A stretch of DNA of 64,000 nt. Origin: Psococerastis gibbosa. Taxonomy: Eukaryota > Arthropoda > Insecta > Psocodea > Psocidae. A program made the position numbers and the translations under genes. This document shows positions 21,210 through 31,849 of the stretch, piece after piece. Each line of letters starts with the position of its first letter. Position 1 is the first letter of the stretch. A model generated the notes under the pieces. That model worked only from the letters and a program-made list of their open reading frames with translations. It searched no databases and was not told the DNA's origin. The stretch spans positions 26,344,855 to 26,408,854 of the forward strand of contig OZ020491.1 in NCBI GenBank assembly GCA_963971405.1. The letters are read 5' to 3'.

Positions 21210-22290
21210 ACTTTTTATGGGCCCAGGTTTACTTAAATCCAATGCCAATGACCCCATGGATTTCAGACATTATTGCTTTCCAATTTATACGTAGTATAAG
21301 GAAAGCTTTGTGACGGTCGAAATTTTCGATTCCGAGATTTCAGCGGATTTACACGTTTTAAGGTCCCAGGAACCCAAAAAAGTGGTTTTTACGAAATGTC
21401 TGTCTGTTCGTCGATTTCCGGGCAAACTACTCTGTCAATTTTGATGAAATTCGGCATGTATGTTCACAAAAATCATACCTCGGGACCATTTATTTTTATT
21501 TTGGGCTAACTCAATTTGGGGGTTTTTATTTTCAAAAAACTTCGAAAAAACGTCTAAAAAAATTATTTCCCAAAAACGGCTCCAACGATTTCTTTTAAAT
21601 TCACATATATTGTAGTTGTTGTTCATGTTGATATGTATAATGCGGGGGGTCGCTTGCCCCTTGATAGTTTGCTTCTGGGGGTAAAAAAATAAAAATAACT
21701 AAATTTTAATGAAAAATGACTAAAAAATAATTTTTCTGCGACATCTTTCTATTGATGATTTCTACCTTCAGGTATGTTTTAGGTGTTAAATTGAGTAACT
21801 AAACCGGACAAGTTGCTTTCCCAAAAAAGTATTTGTTTTTGTAAAAAAAAATGTTTTTTTGAAAAAAATGATAGAAAATTCACGCTAAAATGCATTGCGT
21901 GCCCTGCCAGTATTGTTGTGTGGTAATGTGTTGGTCTGACCTATCTAGAATTTACCTCACCACCAGTGACGTGTGACGTCAGGTGGACAACCCCCCCCCC
22001 TCCCCCCGAGATATCGGAAGTCTAACCATAGGAAAATTATTTACCATGAAATTACTCATTTTCTCTATCTACTAATTTTGATAAATTGGAAAGCATGTTC
22101 GAGTAAACTCGGACCGGTTCTTTGTATTGTTTCCGTATGAATTTTTGGTCATTGGCAAACTGGTATACGTTCTTCTCGATGTCAACCTACACCGGCTTCA
22201 AGCAATAATGGACAAGCTGAGACAATCTTACCATTGACGCAATAAAACAGACGAAGGCATGACTTAACCAAGTACAGATACGAGTCGATA
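21210..22290 (-). repeat. Dispersed repeat family B, copy 3, split by a HINE-like element
   Basis: Left part 21210-21272 and right part 22123-22290 join into a normal minus-strand family B sequence. It lies head to head with copy 4. Confidence 0.75.
21273..22122 (+). mobile_element. HINE-like element, copy 3
   Basis: Full length, from TTGCTTTCCAATTTATACG to the GGACCGGTTC end. The split family B copy gives the insertion point: GACATTAT then TTGTATTG, which is the unbroken family B order, so insertion was between two T's without duplication. Confidence 0.75.
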
Positions 22291-22354
22291 GAGGGTCAAT
22301 AATTTACTACTAATCTGGAATAACTCAAAAACCAAAACGCTGTGTACTTACTAC

Positions 22355-22570
22355 TGCTAATGACCCGTATCTGTACTTGGTTAAGTCATGCTTCCGCCTG
22401 GTACACTGCGCCAATGGTAAGCTTGTCACAGCTTGTCCATTATCGCTTGTAGCCGGTGTAGGTTGACATCGAGGACGTACATACCAGTTTGCCCAAGGCC
22501 CAAAATTTTTACGGAAACAATATAAATAGGCCTAATGTCCGAAATCCATGGGGTCGTTGGCATTGTACAA
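22355..22570 (+). repeat. Dispersed repeat family B, copy 4
   Basis: From GACCCGTATCTGTACTTGG to GGGTCGTTGGCATTG; cut off just before the LTR. Forms an inverted pair with copy 3 around a ~70-bp spacer that recurs near 26575-26620. Confidence 0.7.
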
Positions 22571-22579
22571 CTATACTAC

Positions 22580-23038
22580 TGTCAGGTGCTCCAGGCACCT
22601 GCCTGTGGGCACCGTATGTTAATGTATATTTGTTGGCACATTCTGTATTGTAACACGCTGTACAGCTGTCAATGAATTGCTTTCTATGGTCTGTGCTAGA
22701 AGAGTGCTGAATTAGCAGCGCGCCTTCGGTGCAGTCCGTGAAAGCCTGTTCATGTGACGTAGCTAGGCGAGGTTATAAATATGAGTAGCGACAGAAAGTG
22801 CGTAGCTCTCTCTCGGATCGCTCTTGGAGCTCTTAGAGCAACCCTGTGGCCTGCAGACCATGGCTGTCGTTCTTTGTTCAAGTGCTCGAGTGTACAATAT
22901 AATGTAAATCGGTGAGTGTCTTAATAGATCTATTGTATATAATGTAAAACCTTTAAACTTCATTTACTACAACAGCCCCCCCCATCCTTGCGAAGGTTAG
23001 GTGGCTACCCCCGCAGCGGTTGGATTTGACACCTGACA
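22580..23038 (+). mobile_element. Fossil LTR of an LTR retrotransposon
   Basis: A 459-bp unit with TGTCAGGTG at its start and the inverse CACCTGACA at its end, a TATA-like GGTTATAAATATGAG in the middle and a GC-rich leader after it. Directly downstream, GGTGGCAACGGTGGGAT resembles a primer-binding region and occurs twice in about 33-bp steps. No coding internal region or second LTR is seen, so it is a broken remnant. Superfamily not determined; the primer-site style recalls Ty3/Gypsy. Confidence 0.65.
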
Positions 23039-23110
23039 GTGGGTGGCAACGGTGGGATTTGCCACCTAATAGTTGGTGGCAACGGTGGGATATGCCACTA
23101 AAAGCAGGCC
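23039..23110 (+). repeat. Leader remnant after the LTR, duplicated in 33-bp steps
   Basis: GGTGGCAACGGTGGGAT is present at about 23042-23058 and 23075-23091. This is all that is visible of the internal region. Confidence 0.5.
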
Positions 23111-23766
23111 TAGGTTCTTAAAATCGTCCTCCAGTTGTGTCTGGGCTTAGGAGCGAGCCAAATTTTAAATAAATTGCTGAGTTAATGAAATAAAAAATGA
23201 AAAGTATAGGTGCCAAATTTTTTACGTAGCATATATCCTCTTAACTGCATAATATACTGTACAATATTTGGCTGAGATATTTTCAAATAAAATAACGAAC
23301 GAAAAATGCGAAATTTTAACAAGCAGAATAACAATCTGAGTAAGCGCAATGCATACAGTCTATTTCATTAAAGTCTTTGCTTGTTATTCTGCTACACCAT
23401 TTTATATTTGCGTAGATATGGTAAAAGCTATTTCAAACATGGAACCGGATATTGATTTGAATGGTAGCGCGTAATATCCGGTGTTGGAATAATGTACGCC
23501 CGAGGGAGGGGAGGGGGGAGGTAACATATTCTTCCAAGTGATGTCTACTGTATAATGCTATAACAGTTAGGTCACATGCCGTGACGTGTCACCCCTATAA
23601 ACTATTTTCATGGCTTCCTGCTGTGCGTGTCAAGATATGCTGAGTTATCTATGTAATTTGTAACAAGGTAAAAGGAAGGGGGGTTCGCCTTGTACCTGCG
23701 AAGGCCTTTTTTGGGACGAAGAAAAAGTATCTGAGCGGGACTCCCCAACACCCAACACCCAACTCA
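23111..23766. other. No gene recognised
   Basis: AT-rich, with GAGGGAGGGGAGGGGGGAG near 23503-23521. No coding signal. Confidence 0.5.
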
Positions 23767-23906
23767 GGCGGGGTGTCCACCGACCCCTCATTGCAGAATG
23801 CAAATGACATTGACGTGGTAGCAGATATCATTAATAAGTCTTGAATGTCTGCTACCACGTCAATGTCATTTGCATTCTGCAATGAGAGGTCGGTGGAAAC
23901 CCCGCC
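23767..23906. mobile_element. Short inner-type PIF/Harbinger-like MITE
   Basis: A 140-bp near-perfect palindrome: GGCGGGGTGTCCACCGACC, GACATTGACGTGGTAGCAGA and their inverses around a small loop. Confidence 0.8.
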
Positions 23907-24262
23907 TACCCGAACGATAATAGAATAAATTGCGTCCAGTCATAAGCTAAGTAAGCGGTGAAACGTAAGTGCCATTGTCAAATATAGTTGTGGAAATAAT
24001 GCGAACAAGTGGCGAACAGAAAAATAGAAAATATCGAAAAATTATAAACAAATGAACAGGTTGGGCTGACGACAAAATCGCAGGCGCAGAAGTTCTGCGC
24101 ACTTAACCATGGGTCACAACTAAGGGAATCGATTACATGCCTGAGCTGAGAGGGGGGGGGGGGGCATTCTTACAATAATATCATTTGACTGTATTCGACG
24201 TATGGTGAGAACCATCTACTTACGCTGGGTCACAGCTGCGGAATCGTATATTGACTGAGCCG

Positions 24263-24800
24263 CGGAAAAAAAAAAGTTTTTTACGAAATGTCTGCCTGTC
24301 CATCGATTTGTAGACAAACTACTAGGTGGATGTTGATGAAATTTCCAATTTAGCGTGTATGTTCTAAAAAATCATCTCTAATATTTTGGGATATCTCAAT
24401 CGGGTACCCAAAAACGGGTAATTTAAAAATAAATTAAAAACTGACAGGTTGATAGTTTGGCTCTGGAGAAAAAAAATCACCAAATTTTCTTGAAAAATTA
24501 CTAAAGATTTTTCTGTTAAACCTTTCTATCGTTGGTTTTTACGAAATGTCTACCTGTCCATCGATTTGTAGACAAACGACTAGGTGGATGTTGATGAAAT
24601 TTCAAATTTGGTGTATACGTTCTCAAAAATAATATCTAATATTTTGGGATATCTCAACTTGGCGGCTTTACCCTCCAAAAATGGCTAATTTAAAAATTGA
24701 CAGGTTGATATTTTGATAGTTTGGCTCTGGAGGAAAAAAAATTACCAATTTTCTTGAAAAATTACTAAAGATTTTTCTATCGATCCTTCCTTCAGGAAGG
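24263..24800 (+). repeat. Two diverged HINE-like internal units in tandem
   Basis: TTTTTACGAAATGTCTGCC and CGATTTGTAGACAAACTAC at 24277 recur at 24536, each followed by GTTGATGAAATTTC and a GACAGGTTGATA block. About 265 bp apart. No family ends are present. Confidence 0.6.
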
Positions 24801-24825
24801 TTTTTTTTTTTTTTTTTTTTTAAAT

Positions 24826-24980
24826 AAAAGGATTATTTGCACACAAACAATTCAATGAATGTATCCGAATAACCTCTTCTGTCGCCTCTGTAGGTAATAC
24901 CTGTGTTGAGTTACGACAGGTCACCGATCGCATGATGTGTACAAGTACGAACAAGCTACCACTATGCCATCGAAGTCCGT
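24826..24980 (-). repeat. SINE-like family E, copy 3
   Basis: Minus-strand copy: long A tail (T run 24803-24821 nearby on plus reads as A on minus), core GTCGTAACTCAACACAGG and head near 24975. Confidence 0.55.
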
Positions 24981-25574
24981 AACCCTTAGGTTGGGTGGAC
25001 CCAGGGCTGGCGGAAATTGTTTCCCTTTATGTCGAGTCTGGAACCTCGATCTTCTGTGTAGTCTAGCCAGTACTTTACCAATTGAACTATTCCTGACCGT
25101 CACTATCAAATTGTACCTGTGAAGTTTGATTTTGTGCGAAAATGGTGAGTCCGACAGTCTCTCAAATCACAAAAAGACTGGATGGGGTCGTTGGCACGGC
25201 AAGATCCAATAGACCACACTGCAACCCGGCCTACATCTATAATAGGCGCATCATTAATAATCAGAGAGTGGGAACCTAGATATTTTGAGGTAAATTCCAT
25301 GTTTCTGCCAGATACAGGTAGGTATGCAGCAGTTGCTCTATATGGAAATATTTGCTTACGGTGACCCCCCACATTCCGGGCTGCCCCCCCCCTTCCCCAA
25401 ACCGCTATCCCCCTCCCTGCTATAGCTCTACATCAGCCCGTGGGCATTTCATCCCCTTTATGTCTGATGTATTATTTTGGAAAGTTGCCCTTCTGTCCCG
25501 TTAGACCTATGCAATAGTCAAACGTTATGGTCGGAAAATATTTTTTGTGTGTAGGGTTTGGAGAAAATTGAACT

Positions 25575-25960
25575 ATGCTCTGTGCCCCTTTTGTAGAAAG
25601 TCAAATTTTCGACGATATTCATCTTGTTCTAATGCCTCTTCTTTATGCGATTGATATTCTTCTCCTAATGCTTCTTCTATCGATGATTGGCGATCATCAT
25701 GGCAATTGTAGTCATAATGACTATACTAGAGAATTGCAATGCAGTGGTTTCCCGTTTCCTTGTGCATCCTTATGCCGTTGACTCTTCATTGAGTTCCTCG
25801 GCCTCCGGGGCCAGTTCCCCAACCCCAGGACAAAAGAGTGCCCTACACAGAAAATACTGCATTGTTCGCTTATCATGGCTCAAACTCTGTCCCCTATTTG
25901 TTCAGTGGCCATTACGCTCTTCCATCTTCACCGCGAGGAGGTATAGATTTGAGATTATCG
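25575..25960 (-). mobile_element. LINE-tail repeat J, copy 1
   Basis: Minus strand ends in AMMIANHR and a stop followed by GAAGAAGCATTAGGAGAAG, a common LINE ending. The upstream 220 bp matches 27340-27570 inverted, but its reading frame is broken and unrecognised. On the plus strand the same stretch is open (HPYAVDSSLSSSASGASS), which I take as a shadow. Confidence 0.5.
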
Positions 25961-26574
25961 GGTATTTTTCTTTGTTTTCTTGTATATTTAGTCTCCCTAC
26001 AAACTTATGTATAAAAATTGTTAGTAGTTTTGGCGAAAACTGCCTCAAACTCCCTATTCAGTATTTACTTGTATTGTATCATTCTTTATACTATTTACTG
26101 CTACCAGTGCTGGGGGTACCGACTTTGTAAAAAATTATTATTATTATTTATTTTGTCCCAAATAAGCGCTAGCTTGGGGATGCGGGATGTATTGTATTTT
26201 TGTAATATATGCTTCTTGTCCAGGGAATACTGGACAAAGAAAAGAAAAAAAAAAAACGGAAGCTTGAGCGTGATAATCATACTTATAACAAATGTTTTTC
26301 AATATATGCACTTTGTCCGGGGCAACTGTTCAAGGAAAAAAGTAAAGTGAAGTGATTATTTTCATCTTTATGCTAATCTATCATAATAGTCCTACCATTA
26401 ACATTTTCAGTGCAAGACATGTTGCTGACTACCTAATCCCGAATGGAGTGCTGTTCAAGTTCAAGAGAATCCTCTGTACATGTGAAATTTGGAAACACTG
26501 CAACCCCCCTCTTCCCTCCGAAAAGGTGTTGGCATCGCCAGCACGATAACATAGAAATCATTAACAAACCGGAT

Positions 26575-26620
26575 TCGAGCTCGAAACCAAAACGCTGTTT
26601 TACTTACTACTGCTGATAAA
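26575..26620. repeat. Short repeat shared with 22310-22355
   Basis: AACCAAAACGCTGTTTTACT with TACTACTGCTGA occurs in both places; part of an unidentified dispersed repeat. Confidence 0.45.
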
Positions 26621-26782
26621 AAAAGAAGCAAAATATAAAACTCATTTTACCAAAAACGAGGAGCATCCTTTCAATGACAACTCAGCACCGGAAATCCCCA
26701 AACTGGCCCCTTTGAGATACCGGAAATACTTTTTGTGACCGGAAATAACCCAGAGTAGGGAAGGGAGAGGAAAGAGAGAGAT

Positions 26783-27196
26783 GACCTGTCCTGCAGTTCT
26801 GTGTATATGGGAGAACTGTCATTAAATCGGGAAGGTAGCTGAAAAGCATATTGGATAGATGGCAGCAAGGCCGTAGGCAGGGGAGGGGTGTTCAGGGGGG
26901 TTCAACCCCCCCCCCCGAAATGAAATGGGTTGGCACAAGATAGAATCTGAGTTTAGGAGAAAAATAAAAACTACTATGTATTATCCAATGACCTGTCCTG
27001 CAGTTCTGTGTATTTGGGAGAACTGTCATTAAATTGGGAAGGTAGGAAATTAGGAAGCATATTGGATAGATGGCAGCAAGGCCGTAGCCAGGGGGGGGTT
27101 ATGGGGGGTTCAACACCCCCCCCCCCGAAATGAAATGGCTTGACAATAGATAGAATCGAATTTTGGGAGGAAAAATAAAAACTACTATGTAATATC
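26783..27196. repeat. Tandem duplication, period about 207 bp
   Basis: GACCTGTCCTGCAGTTCTGT begins at 26783 and 26990. Each unit includes ATATTGGATAGATGGCAGCA and a CAAGGCCGTAG end of a hAT-like element with a C run. Confidence 0.8.
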
Positions 27197-27253
27197 CAAT
27201 GAAATTTCTGGAAACCCCCCCCCCCCCCGCAAAAAATCCTAGCTACTGCCTTG
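27077..27253. mobile_element. hAT-like MITE with 8-bp target duplication
   Basis: CAAGGCCGTAGCCAGG and the imperfect inverse CCTAGCTACTGCCTTG bound a 177-bp element with G and C runs inside each end. GATGGCAG flanks both sides exactly (27069-27076, 27254-27261), the length used by hAT transposases. A truncated copy is at 26866-26989. Confidence 0.8.
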
Positions 27254-27324
27254 GATGGCAGCACTGCTGAAAGGGAACTTAGTTGTGTGTAGCTGAGCTT
27301 CTGTGTAATGCCTTATGGTCTCAG

Positions 27325-27605
27325 AGGCGAACATCTCTAATCGGTGCCTCCTCGTGGTGAAGATGGAAGCGCGTAGTGACGACTGAACAGATAAGGGACC
27401 GTGCTTGAGGCGGGAAAAGGGTAAAACACGGTATTTTCTGTGCAGGGCAGTCTTTTGTCATGGGGGAACTAGCGCCAAAGGCGGAGGAACTCAAAGAAGA
27501 GTCAACGGCATAAGGATGCAGAAGGCAACCGGAGAGCACTGCATTGTAATTCCCTGGCATAGTCGTCGTGACGCCTTGTACTGAACCATACGAGATCTTT
27601 CGCAC
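27325..27605 (+). mobile_element. LINE-tail repeat J, copy 2
   Basis: Inverse of 25720-25960 with about 80% visible identity. On the minus strand the open stretch LHPYAVDSSLSSSAFGASSP is kept as in copy 1. Confidence 0.5.
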
Positions 27606-27610
27606 TTTCA

Positions 27611-27809
27611 CACCGACAAATTTGCTTCACTAATCGATGTGCCGACGTGGTAGCAGACATCATTAAATAAGTTTCTACTATATTATAACTTAATTTATAA
27701 TAGATAAGTTAAGTATCTACATTATACTCTCCTTAAAATATGGCAGAGACTTATTAATGATGTCTGCTACCACGTCCGCACATCGATTAGTGAAGCAAAT
27801 TTGTCGGTG
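27611..27809. mobile_element. Palindromic MITE related to the GGCGGGG group
   Basis: CACCGACAAATTTGCTTCAC and its inverse enclose GACGTGGTAGCAGACATCAT and its inverse. About 75 bp of each arm pairs, around an AT-rich loop shared with 14518-14668. Confidence 0.75.
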
Positions 27810-27896
27810 GAATAGCCGCCTTAGGCTTATGTTAAAGTTTGAATGTTAGAAGGCTATAAGTGAAAAGTTTTGGGTGGGTACACATTTAACATTGCC

Positions 27897-28190
27897 CTAT
27901 TGTACATAACTAACATTTTCCCCAGGTACAGGGGTGGGTAGGGCATTGAAAAAAAAGCAATAGAGGGCGGAATGGGGGGGGGGGGAGTGCCGTTCCGAAT
28001 ATATTTCATATTGTGTCAAAATCAATCGAAATTGGAAATGCATTGATTTTGGCGGGAGAACGAAATTGCAAATGTCACTTCTCTTCAAAACAGAACTCCA
28101 ACTTCCCCCAGGCGGCACGGGGGTGGGCAGGGCCCTCTCATTTGATTCCACTGAAATCAAATAAATAGAGTACGCAGTGGGAGGGGTGCC
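27897..28190. repeat. Local imperfect duplication with GGGTGGG(C/T)AGGGC
   Basis: ACAGGGGTGGGTAGGGCA at 27928 and ACGGGGGTGGGCAGGGCC at 28118 lie in similar contexts. No frame recognised. Confidence 0.4.
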
Positions 28191-28595
28191 ATATTTTATA
28201 TGGCGAGTGACAAAAGATCTTGTTAGTAACTCAGTTTGTTTGCCAAATATTTCTCCGTGTCATTTTTCCTTTTTTACTTGCTGTCGGGGTGTATGTTATT
28301 TAGTGACAATTTTGTGGGGGAGGGGGAGTTATAACATCATTATTTGGTCTTAGGGGATGCTTCTTATTCGCGGGGGTTTCCTGGAAGTTTATTTCATTCA
28401 CTGGGGTTCCTGTACAGTGCGAGTGGGGTTAATTGGGTATGTCTATAGGGCAGGGGGCGTCGTTTCAATATTAAATATTTTTGCTGCTGGAGGGGGGGGC
28501 GAGGCTTCCTGATATCAGATCCTATTGGAATAAAGTATACAGTTTGTTTTTACAAGAAGTATATATACTGTACATGCAGTATATTTTTATTTTTA
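28191..28595. other. No gene recognised; G-rich
   Basis: GTGGGGGAGGGGGAG near 28313-28327 and a G run near 28490-28499. Confidence 0.5.
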
Positions 28596-28756
28596 AATAG
28601 GGTAAATTGCATACAAATCGTTTATTAAATGTATGTATCCAATTGACCTCTTCAGGTAGGTGAGTAGCCATGTTGAGTTACGGCACGTCTCCTATCGCGT
28701 GGCGCGTAGAGACTTGCACAAGTGCTAGCACGCTACCACCTTGCCGTCGAAGTCGA
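28596..28756 (-). repeat. SINE-like family E, copy 4
   Basis: Minus-strand copy with full head (GGCAAGGTGGTAGCGTGCTA), core and AAATAAAAA tail. Confidence 0.65.
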
Positions 28757-28787
28757 TATATATATACATGTATAATAATAATAATGT

Positions 28788-28900
28788 TCTTAGGGGACTT
28801 TTTATGAAACCTAGGCCTGTTGGTCCCTTGTCCAATGCCAACGACCCAATGAATTTCAGACGTTATTTACATTGTTTTTAAATTCATGCGGAAAACAATT
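28788..28900 (-). repeat. Dispersed repeat family B, partial copy 5
   Basis: TCCAATGCCAACGACCCAAT and TTTCAGACGTTATTTACATT match the minus-strand family B; it ends within the next open frame. Confidence 0.55.
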
Positions 28901-29104
28901 GACGTAAAAATCAATGAGATCGTCACCAATGCGCCACTAATAGCAGTAGCAGACGTATATAAAAATACTACTACAAAGCCAGTCGTCGAGAATTTCAACA
29001 AATACCTGGGCAACCAAACTACGTCAAATTCTTCAAACAACGTCTTTGCAAATGAAGATATTTTCCCGGAGAAACGCTTTGAAACTAGCACGCAGAATGC
29101 ATAA
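28886..29104 (+). CDS. Unrecognised coding-like open frame
   Basis: 72 codons from ATG to TAA with ordinary, varied amino-acid composition: KTIDVKINEIVTNAPLIAV, then VVENFNKYLGNQTT and ENEDIFPEKRF-like residues (FANEDIFPEKRFETS). It differs from the low-complexity frames elsewhere in the window. The first codons overlap a repeat, so the true start is unknown and could be a splice site. An 84-codon frame on the other strand (28867-29121) is hydrophobic and more likely a shadow. No family recognised; it could be an exon, a degraded transposon gene or chance. Confidence 0.25.
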   Translation: MRKTIDVKINEIVTNAPLIAVADVYKNTTTKPVVENFNKYLGNQTTSNSSNNVFANEDIFPEKRFETSTQNA

Positions 29105-29153
29105 AGGAAATTCCTACTCATTTTCTATGGCCCCCCAATGACTCCAGTTCTTG

Positions 29154-29318
29154 CAGAAGTCTCCCGCTGCTAAAACCTTTAATGAGACCCCTCCGAGTTT
29201 CTTTATTTTTAATTTCAACAAGGAAGCAAAACCTGAAAACTTGTGTTGCATGCCCGAAGAAGTAAAGTTTATAATTAGCTATGGCATAAAAGAAAATCCC
29301 CAACAGAAATGTGTATAA
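29154..29318 (+). CDS. Possible exon after a splice-acceptor-like site
   Basis: TCCAGTTCTTGCAG at about 29141-29154 resembles a 3' splice site. The frame after it runs KSPAAKTFNETPPSFFIFN, then NKEAKPENLCCMPEEVKF and ends IKENPQQKCV stop near 29318. Composition is coding-like and it lies just downstream of the 28886 frame on the same strand. No homologue recognised. Confidence 0.2.
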   Translation, partial: QKSPAAKTFNETPPSFFIFNFNKEAKPENLCCMPEEVKFIISYGIKENPQQKCV

Positions 29319-29727
29319 ACCGCCACAAAAAATTACGAAACATTAAAATACGAGCGGTTTTATTTTTGCTTTTCTTTACCGCTACATCGGAACAATGTTA
29401 AGAGCTCTGGTAGAATTTCTATTTAACGTCTTGCTGAGAACGGTCAACAATAATAAATTAGCTGATCAGAAAAAAATAATAATAATAAAACATTTTTACA
29501 CACCAGGTTACATTATTCTAGATTCGTGTCTAAATTGGTGTTTAAAGGTTATTTTTGGTTTCCTTTGAGGGTTCTTCTCATCGTTGTTTTCGGTAAAGTT
29601 GTGCTTGGGTGAGATCTCTAAGCTGGGCGATTGTGAAGAAGTTGAAAAGCTGGGCGCTGTAGAGAGATGGCTGAGGTTCATTAGGCGGCGAAAGGTAGCA
29701 GGAAGCAAACAAGCTGCCGCCACTTTG
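29319..29727. other. No gene recognised
   Basis: AT-rich; overlapping short frames on both strands near 29508-29730 are not recognised. Confidence 0.5.
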
Positions 29728-29935
29728 AGAGAATTCTTACAGCCAATAAAACACCGTGATTTCTTTCCCTACACGTTTCCTCTTTCACCCAAAATCCTCT
29801 TCTCCTGCCCCCCCCCCCTGCCCCTCGCACCCCAACGCTATGCCTCTCTGCTACTGAGCTCCTGGTTTTAAATTTCAGTAGACCTCTATTCGTTTTAGGC
29901 AAACTTCCATTCCTCTCTGTCTCGGGGGGGGGGGG
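29728..29935. repeat. Dispersed repeat O, copy 1
   Basis: GAGAATTCTTACAGCCAATA and CTATGCCTCTCTGCTACTGA match 30633-30815. Carries C and G runs. Confidence 0.65.
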
Positions 29936-30214
29936 GGGGAGGGGGTGGATCGCGTCCTTGTCACCTTCCCAAGGCCATGAGTCGGCAAAACAAGAATCAT
30001 AACAGAGGGTCACCAAATTATGTGTTGTATTGGGCTGGAACAAAGCTAATGGCGGAAGCCATTAAGCTATGGGGTAGTTAAAAAAAACGTCAACAAAATT
30101 GAAATAATAATCGTGTCCTATACTTACCTTATAATCAGCAATTTTAATGAAAATACTGCAGCGTGAATTGTAATTCATTAACATAATTTCTCCCGTCATC
30201 ATTTCCACTTTTAA

Positions 30215-30460
30215 ATACACCCGGTGTCCATCTTACAATACAATCAGGGAGTAGTAAGGAGCCAATCAGGTGCGAGTAGGACTCCACCTCCACCCCCCAC
30301 CACCCCGCTGCTTGGTATAAATATCAGTGCACATTCCCTTGCCCAATCAGTTGCTGCAGAGCCTCCGAGATACAATCTTAGAAGTCTACGCAGTTTCACT
30401 GATGATTATGGCCGAAGATGTTGACGAAACGTTTGGAAGTTAGCGGCCCATCATCCCGGA
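30215..30460 (+). mobile_element. TATA-bearing dispersed repeat related to the 204-bp array
   Basis: GGTATAAATATCAGTGCAC, then GCCTCCGAGATACAATCTTA and a CACTGATGA ... GACGAAACGTTTGG segment. The same order is seen in each unit of 33858-35850 and at the window end. The paired CTGANGA and GAAAC boxes recall the hammerhead-type motifs known from Penelope-like element terminal repeats, but here they are separated by 20 bases that do not pair. Confidence 0.5.
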
Positions 30461-30632
30461 TTGTACTGCTTCGTTAATCGATGCAGGCTTGACTAGTGGC
30501 GTTACGTCCGCTGACAAGACACCGGATTAAATCCATTGGAATCGACTCCAACTGGAATTACGCGTCACTATCTTGAACCTTTTGTTTCATTGCCCAGCTC
30601 TCTACTAGCTCAACTAATCCGGATCCAGTTTG

Positions 30633-30815
30633 GGAGAATTCTTACAGCCAATAAAATATCGTGATTTCTTTCCCCCACACGTGTCCTTTTTCACCCAAAG
30701 TCCTTCCTCCCCCATTCCCAACACTATGCCTCTCTGTTGCTGAGCCCCCGGTTTTAGATTTAAGTAGACGTTTATTCGTTTTAGGCTAACTTCCATTTCT
30801 CTTTGTCCCTAAGAG
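30633..30815. repeat. Dispersed repeat O, copy 2
   Basis: Same order as 29728-29935 with about 80% visible identity; shorter C run. Confidence 0.65.
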
Positions 30816-31150
30816 AAACAACCCATTTTTGTTGTAAGGTCTGAGGAGGCTGTATTCTCACGGAGGGTCGGTGGCACGGCGTTTCCACGCAGTGCGTCCT
30901 CGGTTAAGAGCCCCAAACGTCTCATATCTCCGGCGATCTTTCTTCTTAGTGTAACTTTCTATTCGGCCTCCCCGGTCTTCTTCCTTGTATCTCCCGGTTC
31001 ATTACTCTTTTGACTTTGATACCCTACCCTAATCAGAGGATTACTAGAGGATTCTCTCCCTTGACCACTACTCTATTTGGGATGTTGAACATGTCCGGCA
31101 ACTGCGTTTTGCCCCTGAAACTTACTTCTTCTTGCTGCTGGCTTCCAGCT

Positions 31151-31490
31151 TCAGGTGATGCCGATGGCCAGATGTCGATCGAACGCCCTTTTCGGCAGTG
31201 CCCAAAGATTGTTCCGTCGCAGAATGTTTTCTATTCCTCCTCCTTCCAATCCCGTCCCGAGTAAGTCTTTTCCCCTGCTTGGAATGGAGCAGTACAGGAG
31301 AATATGCTCAAGAGTTTGTTCATCCATTTCACAGGCTCGACACAGTGCTGAATCCACCAGGTTGAAACGGTGGGGATATTGGTTTGTTGTTATGTGTCCA
31401 GTCCTTGCTCGAGCTGCGAAAGAGGCAACCTTGCGAGGGATTCCCGTGATGTGCGCCGAGTCAGCAGGCCTGAGCTGAAGTAGGTGTAGC
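31151..31490 (-). mobile_element. LINE C-terminal fragment with zinc-finger tail
   Basis: Minus-strand frame ITGIPRKVASFAARARTGHI, then RFNLVDSALCRACEMDEQ and TLEHILLYC, ending FDRHLAIGIT stop. The TGH ... H ... CRxC ... EHILxxC pattern is the same class of tail as 18327-18775, but a different family. 5'-truncated within the next feature. Confidence 0.65.
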
Positions 31491-31680
31491 GACCTTCCAA
31501 CCCTGCTTCCTCCCCAACGGCTAAATTTGGGTAGGTGTGTCCAGTCCTTGCTCGAGCTGCGAAAGAGGCAACCTTGCGAGGGATTCCCGTGATGTGCGCC
31601 GAGTCAGCAGGCTTGGGATGAAGTAGGTGTAGCGACCTTCCAAGCCTGCTTCCTCCCCAACGGCTAAATTTGGGTAGAGT
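31394..31680 (-). repeat. 143-bp tandem duplication inside the LINE
   Basis: GTGTCCAGTCCTTGCTCGAG starts at 31394 and 31537 and the units are nearly identical to CCAACGGCTAAATTTGGGTA. Confidence 0.85.
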
Positions 31681-31849
31681 TGACCCAGGTCCAGTGGCAA
31701 ATTTTTTCTTTTATGTCGGGTCTCGTGTTTGCTGTGCTGACTCAATTGTCCTCAATTGCGTAATAGTGATTCACTCTTGAGAGCTACTTACTTAACTTGT
31801 CCAGGCCTAAGACACACTACATGACGTCTTGTCCATATTACTAATCACG

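Noticed and set aside
25687-26130. 147-codon plus-strand frame as a gene
   Set aside because: It is antisense to a LINE-type ending and matches a repeat at 27325-27605; the rest is AT-rich.
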